Source of the DNA: JBOGCH01 sp051656645
Lineage (GTDB): Bacteria > Bacteroidota > Bacteroidia > Bacteroidales > Marinifilaceae
Length of the DNA stretch: 33,514 nucleotides
Assembly (NCBI GenBank): GCA_051656645.1
Contig: JBOGCH010000038.1
Coordinates: forward strand, 1-33,514
Reading direction: 5' to 3'
Shown here piece after piece: positions 8,057-15,937 of this stretch (position 1 is the first letter of the stretch; the number at the start of each line of letters is the position of its first letter). The notes beneath the pieces were generated by a model. That model saw only the letters and a program-made list of their open reading frames with translations. It searched no databases and had not been told where the DNA came from. Made by a program: the position numbers and the translations under genes.

Positions 8057-8628
8057 TATTTATCACTTATTAGTTCGCCATTCAAGTGGTCTATCTCATG
8101 TTGAAAGATTGCCGCTGTAAATCCGGATACTTCTTCAACAACACGTTTCTTGGTATGTACATTAACGTAACTGATTCTTATTTGCTCCGCACGAGTCACC
8201 TTGGCGTAGTAGTCCGGAAGCGACATACAGCCCTCACGGTTTACTTGTTTCTCTGCCGATAAATACTCTACCTTAGGGTTTACATACACCTCAAAAGGCT
8301 CGGCATTTTTATCAAATCGCTGCACAATAATTACACAACGATTTACACCTATTTGTGGTGCCGCAATGCCTACTCCACCGTCTGTCTTATCCATTACTTG
8401 CTGCATAAGTTGTTTTTGCAACGATAAAAACGGTTGAGCGCTTAATTCAGACATAGTATATGGCTCACTTTTGCGTCTTAAACGTACCGAATCCTTAACA
8501 TCGTTTACATTCAACAATCTGTAACTTAAGGTTGTACTATTCTCTTCTATATTTCGGCTTTCTCCTTTGTAATATCCCAGCACCACTATCACCGATATCA
8601 TTAAAACTAAAAATATCCTTCTTTTCAT
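8056..8628 (-). CDS. Peptide deformylase with N-terminal membrane anchor or signal
   Basis: The protein (190 residues from the ATG at 8628) contains all three deformylase motifs: GVGIAAPQ at about 85-92, EGCMS at 132-136 with metal ligand Cys134, and HEIDH at 177-181 with metal ligands His177 and His181 and catalytic Glu178. Deformylases remove the formyl group from nascent N-termini. Unusually, it begins with MKRR and a strongly hydrophobic stretch (IFLVLMISVIVVLGYY), followed by about 60 residues that are not part of the core enzyme. That predicts an anchored or exported protein; there is no lipobox cysteine. The frame also reaches a TTG at 8634, but ATG 8628 precedes a typical MKRR signal start. 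A housekeeping deformylase probably lies elsewhere in the genome. Confidence 0.88.
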   Translation of the reverse strand: MKRRIFLVLMISVIVVLGYYKGESRNIEENSTTLSYRLLNVNDVKDSVRLRRKSEPYTMSELSAQPFLSLQKQLMQQVMDKTDGGVGIAAPQIGVNRCVIIVQRFDKNAEPFEVYVNPKVEYLSAEKQVNREGCMSLPDYYAKVTRAEQIRISYVNVHTKKRVVEEVSGFTAAIFQHEIDHLNGELISDK

Positions 8629-8717
8629 GTGCAATAACTTTTCGAAAACGTTATAAATATAAAGAATATTAATTACACATTAAAATATTTTCGCTATTTT
8701 TTACTTTTCGCCTATTA

Positions 8718-9623
8718 TTAATGCGGTGGTTTACTGTCGCAATTACAACTTATACACTCATCTCCCTCCATCTCCGTTTCAATAGTTGAATGGTTTATGC
8801 CACTTTGGTGGAGAAGTTGGTGGACATTACGTTTTATGGATGCTTCATTGTCGCCTTTCTTTACCACTATGTGCAATGACAATACGGTATAGTCACTGTC
8901 CATGCTCCATACGTGGACATCGTGCACATCCACTACGCCTTCAAGTTGTAATATATGCTGTTCAATAGCGGGTAAGTCTATTGTCTTTGGTACTCCCTGT
9001 AAGAGAATTCTACCTATCTCAATTAAATTGCGTGTTACGTTGTAAAGTACCCAGCAAGTAATTGCAATGGAAAGGATGGGATCCAAAATGGTTATGTTCC
9101 AGAAATAAATAAATACACTGGCAATTAATACGGCAATCCACCCCAGTACATCTTCCATGAGGTGCAACATTACCATTCGCCTGTTTATTGCCGAGTCATG
9201 CCGCAGGCGAAATACAGCCAAGCCATTCACAGCTATACCAAGTACTGCAAACCAAAACATACCGCCGGCACCAACCTCCTCCTGATGAAATAATCGCGGG
9301 ATGGCCTCATACAGTACAATCACTGAGCCAATAATTAAAACCAATGCGTTAACTAATGCGCCAAGAAGTGAGAAACGCTTATATCCATAAGTAAAGCTAT
9401 TGTCTCTCTTTTTTTTACTTACACGCTCAAAATACCAAGAGATACCTATTGAAACACTATCGCCCAAATCATGAAGCGCATCGCTAGTAATGGCAATACT
9501 ATTGGTTAAAGCTCCTCCTATAAACTCAATAATGGCAAATGCCAAGTTAAGGAAAAAGGCTACTGCCATATTGCCACTTCCATGATGGTGGTGATGATCA
9601 TGATGATGATGCGAGTGTTCCAT
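8718..9623 (-). CDS. Cation diffusion facilitator (CDF) family metal transporter
   Basis: This 301-residue inner-membrane protein has the six-helix CDF layout. Transport-site motifs are SDALHDLGD in the second helix and HLMEDVLGW in the fifth, and a cytoplasmic domain of about 90 residues follows (VDVHDVHVWSMDSD). The N-terminus carries ten His within residues 3-14, and the C-terminus ends in CISCNCDSKPPH, giving metal-binding sequence at both ends. Members export Zn2+ and related ions in exchange for protons. The overall form is close to CzcD/ZitB-type zinc exporters. It follows mnmD after 61 bases on the same strand. Confidence 0.9.
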   Translation of the reverse strand: MEHSHHHHDHHHHHGSGNMAVAFFLNLAFAIIEFIGGALTNSIAITSDALHDLGDSVSIGISWYFERVSKKKRDNSFTYGYKRFSLLGALVNALVLIIGSVIVLYEAIPRLFHQEEVGAGGMFWFAVLGIAVNGLAVFRLRHDSAINRRMVMLHLMEDVLGWIAVLIASVFIYFWNITILDPILSIAITCWVLYNVTRNLIEIGRILLQGVPKTIDLPAIEQHILQLEGVVDVHDVHVWSMDSDYTVLSLHIVVKKGDNEASIKRNVHQLLHQSGINHSTIETEMEGDECISCNCDSKPPH

Positions 9624-9684
9624 ATACTATTTGTTATATCCTCACTACGGTTTTATGGGCAATAAGTTAAGCATTAAGGTTGCA

Positions 9685-10365
9685 TTATCGGATGGCTCTT
9701 AACATTTGGTGTTTTCCGGGAGGTCCGGGCAAACGTTTTATGGTGAACCCGCAATCGCGCATAGCCTGTTTTACTATTCCTTTTACGCAATACGTGGTTA
9801 GTACTCCACCCGGCTTTAGTGCGTTGTAAAAGCGTTGTAGTAACTCCTTAGACCATAAATGTGGCTGAACATCGGGATTAAATGCGTCATAATAAACTAC
9901 ATCAAAGAGTTCTTGGAAATTCACATCATAAAAGTCGGCTCTATGTTTATGTAGTATAAAACCAGGGCAAATTTCAACATCTTCATTCCATGGTGCTGCG
10001 TGAAGTGCTTTAAAATAAGCACCATACTGAGAACTTACGCATTCTCCATAGTTTAAATTAGCATATTCATCGGCTGAAAGAGGGTATTTTTCAAAGCTAT
10101 GATATACAACGCTCCTATTGCTCCTCATGCATTCCTCTAGGGTTAACAAAGCATTTAAACCCGTACCAAACCCCGCCTCCAGGATATAGCACGGATTAGC
10201 TCCACTATAATTATAGCCCGCATCAATATATACATGTTTCGCCTCAACAACAGCACCATGTGTTGAATGGTAGTGCTCATTTAGTTCCGGAATATAGATA
10301 GAGGAGCTTCCATCCTCCGTTTGCATTATTTCCCTTTTTAAAGGTTTATCATTCGCCTCTAGCAC
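9685..10365 (-). CDS. mnmD: MnmD-type tRNA (mnm5s2U34) methyltransferase
   Basis: The 226-residue protein matches the standalone methyltransferase domain that, in Escherichia coli, is fused to an oxidase as MnmC. It converts nm5s2U to mnm5s2U at the tRNA wobble position using S-adenosylmethionine. The Rossmann motif is ILEAGFGTGLNALLT at 61-75, and the conserved VVYYDAFNPDVQPHLWS segment lies near residue 147. An early DGSSSIYIPELNEHYHSTHGA stretch is typical of the family. The start is a GTG at 10365, overlapping the threonine aldolase stop by 7 bases. The next ATG (10326) would cut into the conserved KREI start, so GTG is preferred. The overlap implies translational coupling to the aldolase. 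Confidence 0.87.
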   Translation of the reverse strand: MLEANDKPLKREIMQTEDGSSSIYIPELNEHYHSTHGAVVEAKHVYIDAGYNYSGANPCYILEAGFGTGLNALLTLEECMRSNRSVVYHSFEKYPLSADEYANLNYGECVSSQYGAYFKALHAAPWNEDVEICPGFILHKHRADFYDVNFQELFDVVYYDAFNPDVQPHLWSKELLQRFYNALKPGGVLTTYCVKGIVKQAMRDCGFTIKRLPGPPGKHQMLRAIR

Positions 10366-11387
10366 AACTCTTCTCTTAGTATGTTTACAAAGTCAATAAT
10401 ATCACTTTCTGTTGTATCAAAGGAGCATACCCAACGTACTTCACATGAGCTCTCGTCCCATACATAGAAAAAATACTTTTCTTGCAACATCTCTAGTTTC
10501 GAAGATGGTATTATTGCAAAAATCTCATTTGCCTGTACCTCCTGAGTTATATTTATACAATCTATTTGAGCAGCCTCTTTGGCAAGCTTTGCAGCCATAC
10601 TATTGGCATGTATAGCACATTTTAGCCATAAATTGTCCTTTAACATTGCAACAAATTGTGCTCCTACAAACCTACTTTTACTGTGTAGTTGCATTAACTG
10701 CTTACGCAAGTATTTTACCTCTTTTGGCGTATTGGTATTGAAAAAAAGCACCGCTTCACCAAACATCATTCCATTTTTGGTACCACCAAAACTCATAACA
10801 TCAACACCTGCCATAGACGTTAACTCACGAGGATCACATCCTAAGTGCGCAACTGCATTGGCAAATCGGGCACCATCCATGTGCAAATACATATTGTTTG
10901 CATGGGCAAAATCGGCCAAGGCTTTAACTTCCTCAGGTGTATATACTGTACCTAATTCTGTACATTGGGTGATACTTATCATTTTGGGCTGCACATGATG
11001 CTGATCACCGAACCCCTTCATATGGTTTTGTATCACATCGATTGTCAGCTTACCATCAAAAGTAGGTACCGTTAATAATTTACAACCTAGTTGTGCCTCC
11101 ACTGCTCCACATTCGTCAACATTGATATGTGCAGTATCTGCACAAATGACTCCTTGGTACGAGTGTAAGAAAGCGGCTATTCCCAGCACATTTGCACCAG
11201 TCCCATTATAAGCAAAAAACACCTCTATATGTTCTCCAAATATATCTTTAAATAACTGAACGGCTTCCTGCGTGTACTCATCAGCACCATAGGAAGGTTG
11301 ATGACCTACTGTAGCCTCAGTAATTGCCTTTAAAACATCGGGATGAATCCCTGAATAATTATCACTTCCAAAACCTCGTGTAGCCAT
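10359..11387 (-). CDS. ltaE: Low-specificity L-threonine aldolase
   Basis: The 342-residue protein is a fold-type I pyridoxal-phosphate enzyme that cleaves L-threonine or L-allo-threonine to glycine and acetaldehyde. Visible are FGSDNYSGIHP at the N-terminus, the phosphate/cofactor segment NGTGANVLG (61-69), HMDGARFANA with Asp171, which pairs with the cofactor pyridine, and SFGGTKNGMM with the Schiff-base Lys204. The length is normal for the family. It has its own promoter, and its last codons overlap mnmD. Confidence 0.9.
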   Translation of the reverse strand: MATRGFGSDNYSGIHPDVLKAITEATVGHQPSYGADEYTQEAVQLFKDIFGEHIEVFFAYNGTGANVLGIAAFLHSYQGVICADTAHINVDECGAVEAQLGCKLLTVPTFDGKLTIDVIQNHMKGFGDQHHVQPKMISITQCTELGTVYTPEEVKALADFAHANNMYLHMDGARFANAVAHLGCDPRELTSMAGVDVMSFGGTKNGMMFGEAVLFFNTNTPKEVKYLRKQLMQLHSKSRFVGAQFVAMLKDNLWLKCAIHANSMAAKLAKEAAQIDCINITQEVQANEIFAIIPSSKLEMLQEKYFFYVWDESSCEVRWVCSFDTTESDIIDFVNILREELC

Positions 11388-11413
11388 ATTATTGTTTGCA
11401 TTGATTTAAGAAA

Positions 11414-11444
11414 CAAAATTAATGATTCGGAATTACATATTCAA
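11414..11444 (-). promoter_or_regulatory. Predicted ltaE-mnmD promoter
   Basis: On the minus strand TTG at 11444-11442 is followed after 20 bases by TAATTTTG at 11421-11414, matching the Bacteroides promoter pattern. The -7 box is 27 bases before the ltaE ATG, so the leader is very short. Confidence 0.6.
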
Positions 11445-11539
11445 CACAATTTCACAATCTTATTGTTTATAATTTGTCACACACAACTATTTATATAACC
11501 AATTCAAAATAATTAGCCCAAGTCCTCCTCTCCTGACTA

Positions 11540-11583
11540 TCTATATCTCATCTATATCCCATGGATATCCCATCTATATCCAC
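11540..11583. repeat. 11-base tandem array, four units
   Basis: Four consecutive 11-base units are seen: TCTATATCTCA, TCTATATCCCA, TGGATATCCCA and TCTATATCCAC. The phase is exact with no gaps. The array lies upstream of the ltaE promoter and beyond the terminator of the dehydrogenase gene pair. The rest of the 367-base gap (11388-11754) holds only that promoter, the terminator and a short open frame without recognisable content. Confidence 0.75.
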
Positions 11584-11658
11584 ATGGGGTATACATAAGC
11601 ATACAATGGTAGGACTTAATTACCTGCGAAGCGTGAAGAAGATAAAAGTTTTATGCAT

Positions 11659-11687
11659 AAAAAAATGCGTGCACCAAAGCGCACGCA
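11659..11687 (-). terminator. Intrinsic terminator after the small membrane protein gene
   Basis: Read on the minus strand, TGCGTGC and GCACGCA pair perfectly around an eight-base loop, and seven T residues follow. It lies 68 bases after the stop of the 87-residue membrane protein and would end the dehydrogenase transcript. Confidence 0.85.
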
Positions 11688-11754
11688 CTATATTACAGAT
11701 TAAAAATAATGAGATATCCTATATCCTTATTTATGAACGACTATTCCTATTAGC

Positions 11755-12018
11755 TTAATTGAAAATCTTACGCAATAGCCAATCTACAAATACATAGAAT
11801 GCAACAATACACATAGCCACTAAAAAAGCAGAAGCCAACACGGGCAGACCAAAACCAAATGACAAGGTGAATATTGCTCCCTTTATTACGCCTATAGGAT
11901 TAAGGCTATCCAGCTCCAATGGAACACCGCTTCCCAACCAACCCAGTACGGCAATAGAGCCCAGTACGATAATTGCAGAGAAGATGGCTAATATCCAATG
12001 ATTTTTTCTTTTTTCCAT
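11755..12018 (-). CDS. Small two-helix membrane protein of unknown function
   Basis: I do not recognise this protein. From the ATG at 12018 (MEKRKNHW) it has 87 residues, with a hydrophobic segment at about 8-28 (ILAIFSAIIVLGSIAVLGWL) and a second, longer one at about 50-80 (LSFGFGLPVLASAFLVAMCI). It ends in the basic WLLRKIFN. Another in-frame ATG lies three codons earlier at 12027. It follows the dehydrogenase gene by about 35 bases on the same strand and precedes a terminator, so it is probably co-transcribed. It does not suggest a role in acyl-CoA metabolism. Confidence 0.7.
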   Translation of the reverse strand: MEKRKNHWILAIFSAIIVLGSIAVLGWLGSGVPLELDSLNPIGVIKGAIFTLSFGFGLPVLASAFLVAMCIVAFYVFVDWLLRKIFN

Positions 12019-12053
12019 AGTAAACATTTTATTACAATGCGAAAATAGTACTA

Positions 12054-12896
12054 TTAACTATAAATATAGAAGCCTTCGCCACTTTTTCTACCTAGCATGC
12101 CGGCTTTTACCATTTTTACTAACATTGGGTGCGGAGCGTATTTGGTATTATTAAATTCTTTCTTTAATCTCTCCAACAACGTAATACATACATCCAAACC
12201 TATAAAGTCCGCAAGTTCTAATGGTCCCATAGTTAAATTGGCTCCTAATTTCATGGATGAGTCAATGTCGTTAACTGATGCTAACCCATCCGCAAAGATA
12301 GCTACGGCTTCATTGATCATTGGCACAAGCATACGATAAACAATATAACCCGGTGCTTCATGTACCAACATAGGCTTACGTCCAATACGTTCTACAAAGG
12401 CTTTACATTTCTCTATGGCTTCTTTGTCGGAAACTTCATTTACACCTATCTCCACTAATTTCGACTCTTCAATAGGATTAAAGAAGTGAAAACCTATAAC
12501 TTTATCCGGCCTCTTGGTTTCTGCAGCTAATGCAGTAACAGACAACATCATGGTATTGGTGACAAGTATTGTATTTGGATCACATATCTCATCAAGTTGT
12601 CTAAACAAAGCCTTTTTCCGTTCAATATCCTCAGCAATACGCTCAATAACTATTGAACATCCTTTGCATGCATTTAAATTTAATGAAGTAGAGATTTGTG
12701 ACAATAGTTTTGTTCCTTCTTCTCGTGTTATCCGTTTATTGATAATCATTCTTTCAACGCGCTCTTCCATATTGTGCGTAGCTACATGCACAGCATCCTC
12801 TGATTGTCCATAAACAACAACATCAATTCCGGCTTGGGCGCATACTAATGCAATTCCACATCCCATGGCTCCGGTTCCGACTACAGCTATTTTCAT
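12054..12896 (-). CDS. 3-hydroxybutyryl-CoA dehydrogenase-family protein with altered active site
   Basis: The 280-residue protein has the full fold of the 3-hydroxyacyl-CoA dehydrogenase family: NAD-binding GTGAMGCGIA at 8-17, IGFHFFNP near 134-141, then the C-terminal helical domain (KLGANLTMGPLELADFIGLD) and the closing GRKSGEGFYIYS. Aligned with human HADH by exact spacing, catalytic His158 and Glu170 correspond to His137 and Glu149 here. The position of Ser137 is Met116 (NTMMLS instead of NTSSL), and that of Asn208 is Tyr187 (IVYR instead of VVNR). Two of four active-site residues are therefore changed, so normal butyryl-CoA chemistry is doubtful. No thiolase, crotonase or acyl-CoA dehydrogenase gene is nearby. 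Confidence 0.85.
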   Translation of the reverse strand: MKIAVVGTGAMGCGIALVCAQAGIDVVVYGQSEDAVHVATHNMEERVERMIINKRITREEGTKLLSQISTSLNLNACKGCSIVIERIAEDIERKKALFRQLDEICDPNTILVTNTMMLSVTALAAETKRPDKVIGFHFFNPIEESKLVEIGVNEVSDKEAIEKCKAFVERIGRKPMLVHEAPGYIVYRMLVPMINEAVAIFADGLASVNDIDSSMKLGANLTMGPLELADFIGLDVCITLLERLKKEFNNTKYAPHPMLVKMVKAGMLGRKSGEGFYIYS

Positions 12897-12967
12897 ATTC
12901 TACTCTTTAAGGTTAGTGATTTAGGTTTATAAGAGTAAATTATGTAACATTATGTCTATAATATACA

Positions 12968-13003
12968 CAAAATTACTCCTGTTTATTACGTAAATACTTA
13001 CGT
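12968..13003 (-). promoter_or_regulatory. Possible promoter and palindrome upstream of the dehydrogenase gene
   Basis: TAATTTTG on the minus strand (12975-12968) matches the Bacteroides -7 consensus. Upstream of it, ACGTAA, four bases, then TTACGT (12988-13003) is a perfect palindrome, and TTACGT also occurs twice in direct orientation 12 bases apart. No clear -33 box is present where the palindrome lies, which would suit an activator site. This is positional inference. Confidence 0.35.
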
Positions 13004-13090
13004 TTACCAGTAGTATAAGTTGGTATCGACAATATTATGAAAACTTAAAAGATGACATTAATGTACCTTAAATATGATATTAACGCTTAC

Positions 13091-13142
13091 ATGTATCATA
13101 AAATAGGCGGATTGTTTTTAATCCGCCTATTTTATGATGCAT
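13091..13142 (-). terminator. Long hairpin terminator of the pilus operon
   Basis: A 23-base-pair stem with a single wobble position surrounds a six-base loop (GTTTTT on the plus strand). It includes AAAATAGGCGGATT on one arm and AATCCGCCTATTTT on the other. It begins 12 bases after the stop of the last pilus-operon gene. Confidence 0.85.
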
Positions 13143-13154
13143 TATAAATATTCC

Positions 13155-15905
13155 TTATTTGTTAAGATTGTCCGTTCTAGGTAATATGCCATTCCCAGCG
13201 GTATTTCCCTGCCCTGACACAGACATTGCAGTAATGGCACCGGAAGGTCTCGATGCCCTATTTCTAAATCGAATAGTCTTGTTACCAGGCGCTGTTATCT
13301 TCAACCAATATCCATTAGTCGTTAAGCTCTCATTTGTTGACAATGCTTTACCAGATGCCGTATATACCTCAATGTTGCCACCAGTAGTATTATTTCTATA
13401 ATTCAGCAGACTACCAGAATCAAGCCATACCCATAATGGGGCATTAGCTGTTACGTCTAAATAGGCTGGTACAGAAATTGACAATGTAATGTCTGTACTA
13501 GTCCCCTTTTCTTTTGGCAAGGGAGAGAAAGATGGCGGAGCTACCCTCTCAAAATTAGCCGTATATAGATGAAATGAGGCTATTGAGACTATTACTTCTA
13601 CATTGCCTGTATTGGTTGTAACCATGTGTAATGGAATCTCTGTACCAACACTTTGATCGACCATTAACTTGTATCCATTACCATGAATATCATCATTTAT
13701 GATTTCGAAAGCGTAAGTATTTTTATCGGATAATACGAAATCCCCGAATAGATATACGTCCAATTTATTTCCAATCTTATCCCAATACTCCGCAGTGAAT
13801 TTATCTGTGGGCAAACCTAAACTTAATTGAAAAGGATGTCCTATACCTTGTTGTATTATTGAGTTATTCCTTACATATTTTACACTCATCTTCTGGGATG
13901 TTATCTTGGTTGTTACCGAGTTGAAACGATAGCCATCTATACGTATTGTTTCATCACAATCATCTACCCTACTTTTAAAAGTTAGGTATTGTATACCTTC
14001 TGTTTTTGTTGTATACTCGTAACAATACAGTTTCTCATTCCAAACGCAAGTCTCGCCTGTTGATGTTTCGAGGAACTCTAGTTTTTCCGTAAAGATATTG
14101 ATTCTATAAGGAGGCACAATATTCTTAGAAGGTGCGATACTGAAAGACATGGTTGTTTCAGTTCCAGCAATACTCAGCATTGAATCTCCATTGTTTGAAA
14201 ATTGCAAATCACTTATTATCCCAAAACCGTCTTTCGAGGTATTTATAGATAATACAGAAGGATTAAACATTTCCGATTCTATTTTTATCTCTTCATTGAA
14301 CGATGGAGAATTCGTGACGAAATGCATGGTATGCGTTATTGGCTTGTTATTCTCATCAAGTCCAAGATAGGGTGCCATGTAAACATAACGAAACTCTCCG
14401 GGCAATGTAGCATCTATATGAATTTTTTTATCTGGATTTGTAATTGATGGATCGGGTGAAAGATGTTTAGAATAAATGTAAACGGGTACCGGAAATAGAG
14501 CTTCGGCAACATCTGCTAAAAAATTAAAATGTATAGTTACCGGCTGTGCGAAACCTTCGGCTAGCACATCGGGGGTTGCTGTTACATTCTGAAAGTCCAT
14601 TGGTTCTCGAAAGCGTAGATTAATTTTACGCGACAATGTGCCACCATTGGATAGCATAATATATGCTTTTGTTATTCTATTTTGTGGAAGTTGACCCACA
14701 GTCTTTCCGCTTATTGTCCCATTTTTATAATCTATTGTCAAACCCTTCTCGCCTCCTGCAACTACGGGTGTGTTAGAGTCTTCGTCTACATAAGTAATTT
14801 TTAATTGATCATTGAGCAATTGATTCGTAATAGTATTAATATACTTAAAACCTATACTAAATTCCTCATTGGTTTTAACAAATGTATAGCTTGTAGCATC
14901 TACCTCCAAAATATGAATACCATCAGATACGCGAACAATTTCCTGTGCGGACACTGAGGCTGAAATATTATTAGACGCAACGTTTGATTCTGCTTCGGCT
15001 AATGTTGAATATCCAGCAGTAGCAACACCATTGAGCGTTATTGAATAACGGGTATTTCGGAGTAAATCTAATAATTCTATAGCTTCGGCATCAACAATAT
15101 CTATTTTATAATAAGATGGTGCTGATGCTGCTTTAAAATTCCCTTTTATAATTACATAAGCATTATCTGCAGCATTAACATTTTCTCGCTCGTAAACATT
15201 TATAACATTACCTGCACTCTTAAAATCAACTTGCTCATCTATAGATTTTATTTTCCCATCTTTTGCCTCTGTTACAACGTTTATGAATTGCTGTGTAGAT
15301 GCATTGAAGGGTGCTATTGTACCTCTATCCAGACTACGTCCAACAGCAAACTCTATATTTGTAAGATTAATGCTTTTGCTTATCACGGATATTTGCGCAA
15401 TGTTACGTTCAAGCGTTATTTTCTCTGTAATTGTAAAGTTTTCCTGATTTTGCGTTTCACCAAAACCATTAGCTAGGGTATAATTTTTCCAATAGCCTAT
15501 TACATCGTGCTCTGTATAGAGAGAGGTGATTACCTCCGTCTCATGCTTCCCTCTATTATCAGCATCTGAGAATCCAGTCCATGTTATATTAGCTATAAAA
15601 TGTAATGTACGCTTAACATTACCAGAAAGTGGGACACCTTTAAAGTAGTACTCATCTGTTGTTCCTGATTTCAATTCCCCAAAGTGACGAGAAATGAAAA
15701 AACCATTCTCATCAAATAGGAGTACGCATAGATTATTTATATCACGTGACGCTATGGGCAGGCTTTTTGTTGATGTAGTTACTGAAGTTGAGACCTTTAC
15801 ACTTAACGTATTCATTGACGCATTGTGCATTATGATAGTGTCGTCCTCATTACATGACATGACAAATAAAGAAAATAGTATTAAGAGAAAAAATAATCTT
15901 TTCAT
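13155..15905 (-). CDS. Large type V pilus accessory lipoprotein, possible tip subunit
   Basis: This 916-residue protein has a lipoprotein signal (MKRLFFLLILFSLFVMSC, lipid-bearing Cys18) followed by NEDD, an acidic patch like Bacteroidota surface-export signals. Residues of roughly 30-310 have the fimbrillin-like N-terminal look (NLCVLLFDENGFFISRHF, then LHFIANITWTGF). The remainder is predicted to be beta-rich, with several Ig-like stretches, and it ends near ITAMSVSGQGNTAGNG. Its place as the last gene of the operon and its large size resemble the distal accessory subunits (FimE or Mfa5-like) of Porphyromonas pili, but a direct relationship was not established. The first helix begins at the ATG at 15905, 32 bases after the preceding stop. 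Confidence 0.65.
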   Translation of the reverse strand: MKRLFFLLILFSLFVMSCNEDDTIIMHNASMNTLSVKVSTSVTTSTKSLPIASRDINNLCVLLFDENGFFISRHFGELKSGTTDEYYFKGVPLSGNVKRTLHFIANITWTGFSDADNRGKHETEVITSLYTEHDVIGYWKNYTLANGFGETQNQENFTITEKITLERNIAQISVISKSINLTNIEFAVGRSLDRGTIAPFNASTQQFINVVTEAKDGKIKSIDEQVDFKSAGNVINVYERENVNAADNAYVIIKGNFKAASAPSYYKIDIVDAEAIELLDLLRNTRYSITLNGVATAGYSTLAEAESNVASNNISASVSAQEIVRVSDGIHILEVDATSYTFVKTNEEFSIGFKYINTITNQLLNDQLKITYVDEDSNTPVVAGGEKGLTIDYKNGTISGKTVGQLPQNRITKAYIMLSNGGTLSRKINLRFREPMDFQNVTATPDVLAEGFAQPVTIHFNFLADVAEALFPVPVYIYSKHLSPDPSITNPDKKIHIDATLPGEFRYVYMAPYLGLDENNKPITHTMHFVTNSPSFNEEIKIESEMFNPSVLSINTSKDGFGIISDLQFSNNGDSMLSIAGTETTMSFSIAPSKNIVPPYRINIFTEKLEFLETSTGETCVWNEKLYCYEYTTKTEGIQYLTFKSRVDDCDETIRIDGYRFNSVTTKITSQKMSVKYVRNNSIIQQGIGHPFQLSLGLPTDKFTAEYWDKIGNKLDVYLFGDFVLSDKNTYAFEIINDDIHGNGYKLMVDQSVGTEIPLHMVTTNTGNVEVIVSIASFHLYTANFERVAPPSFSPLPKEKGTSTDITLSISVPAYLDVTANAPLWVWLDSGSLLNYRNNTTGGNIEVYTASGKALSTNESLTTNGYWLKITAPGNKTIRFRNRASRPSGAITAMSVSGQGNTAGNGILPRTDNLNK

Positions 15906-15937
15906 ATTCTATAGTAAATTTCTTTCGTATTATGTAT

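Noticed and set aside
9582..9617. Run of His codons at the start of the transporter as a cloning tag
   Set aside because: The run is irregular (His and Asp mixed), and His-rich ends are natural in CDF zinc transporters. No vector sequence is present.
11561..11758. 65-codon plus-strand open frame in the gap before the small membrane protein gene
   Set aside because: It runs across the 11-base array and a terminator hairpin and has no recognisable composition or promoter.
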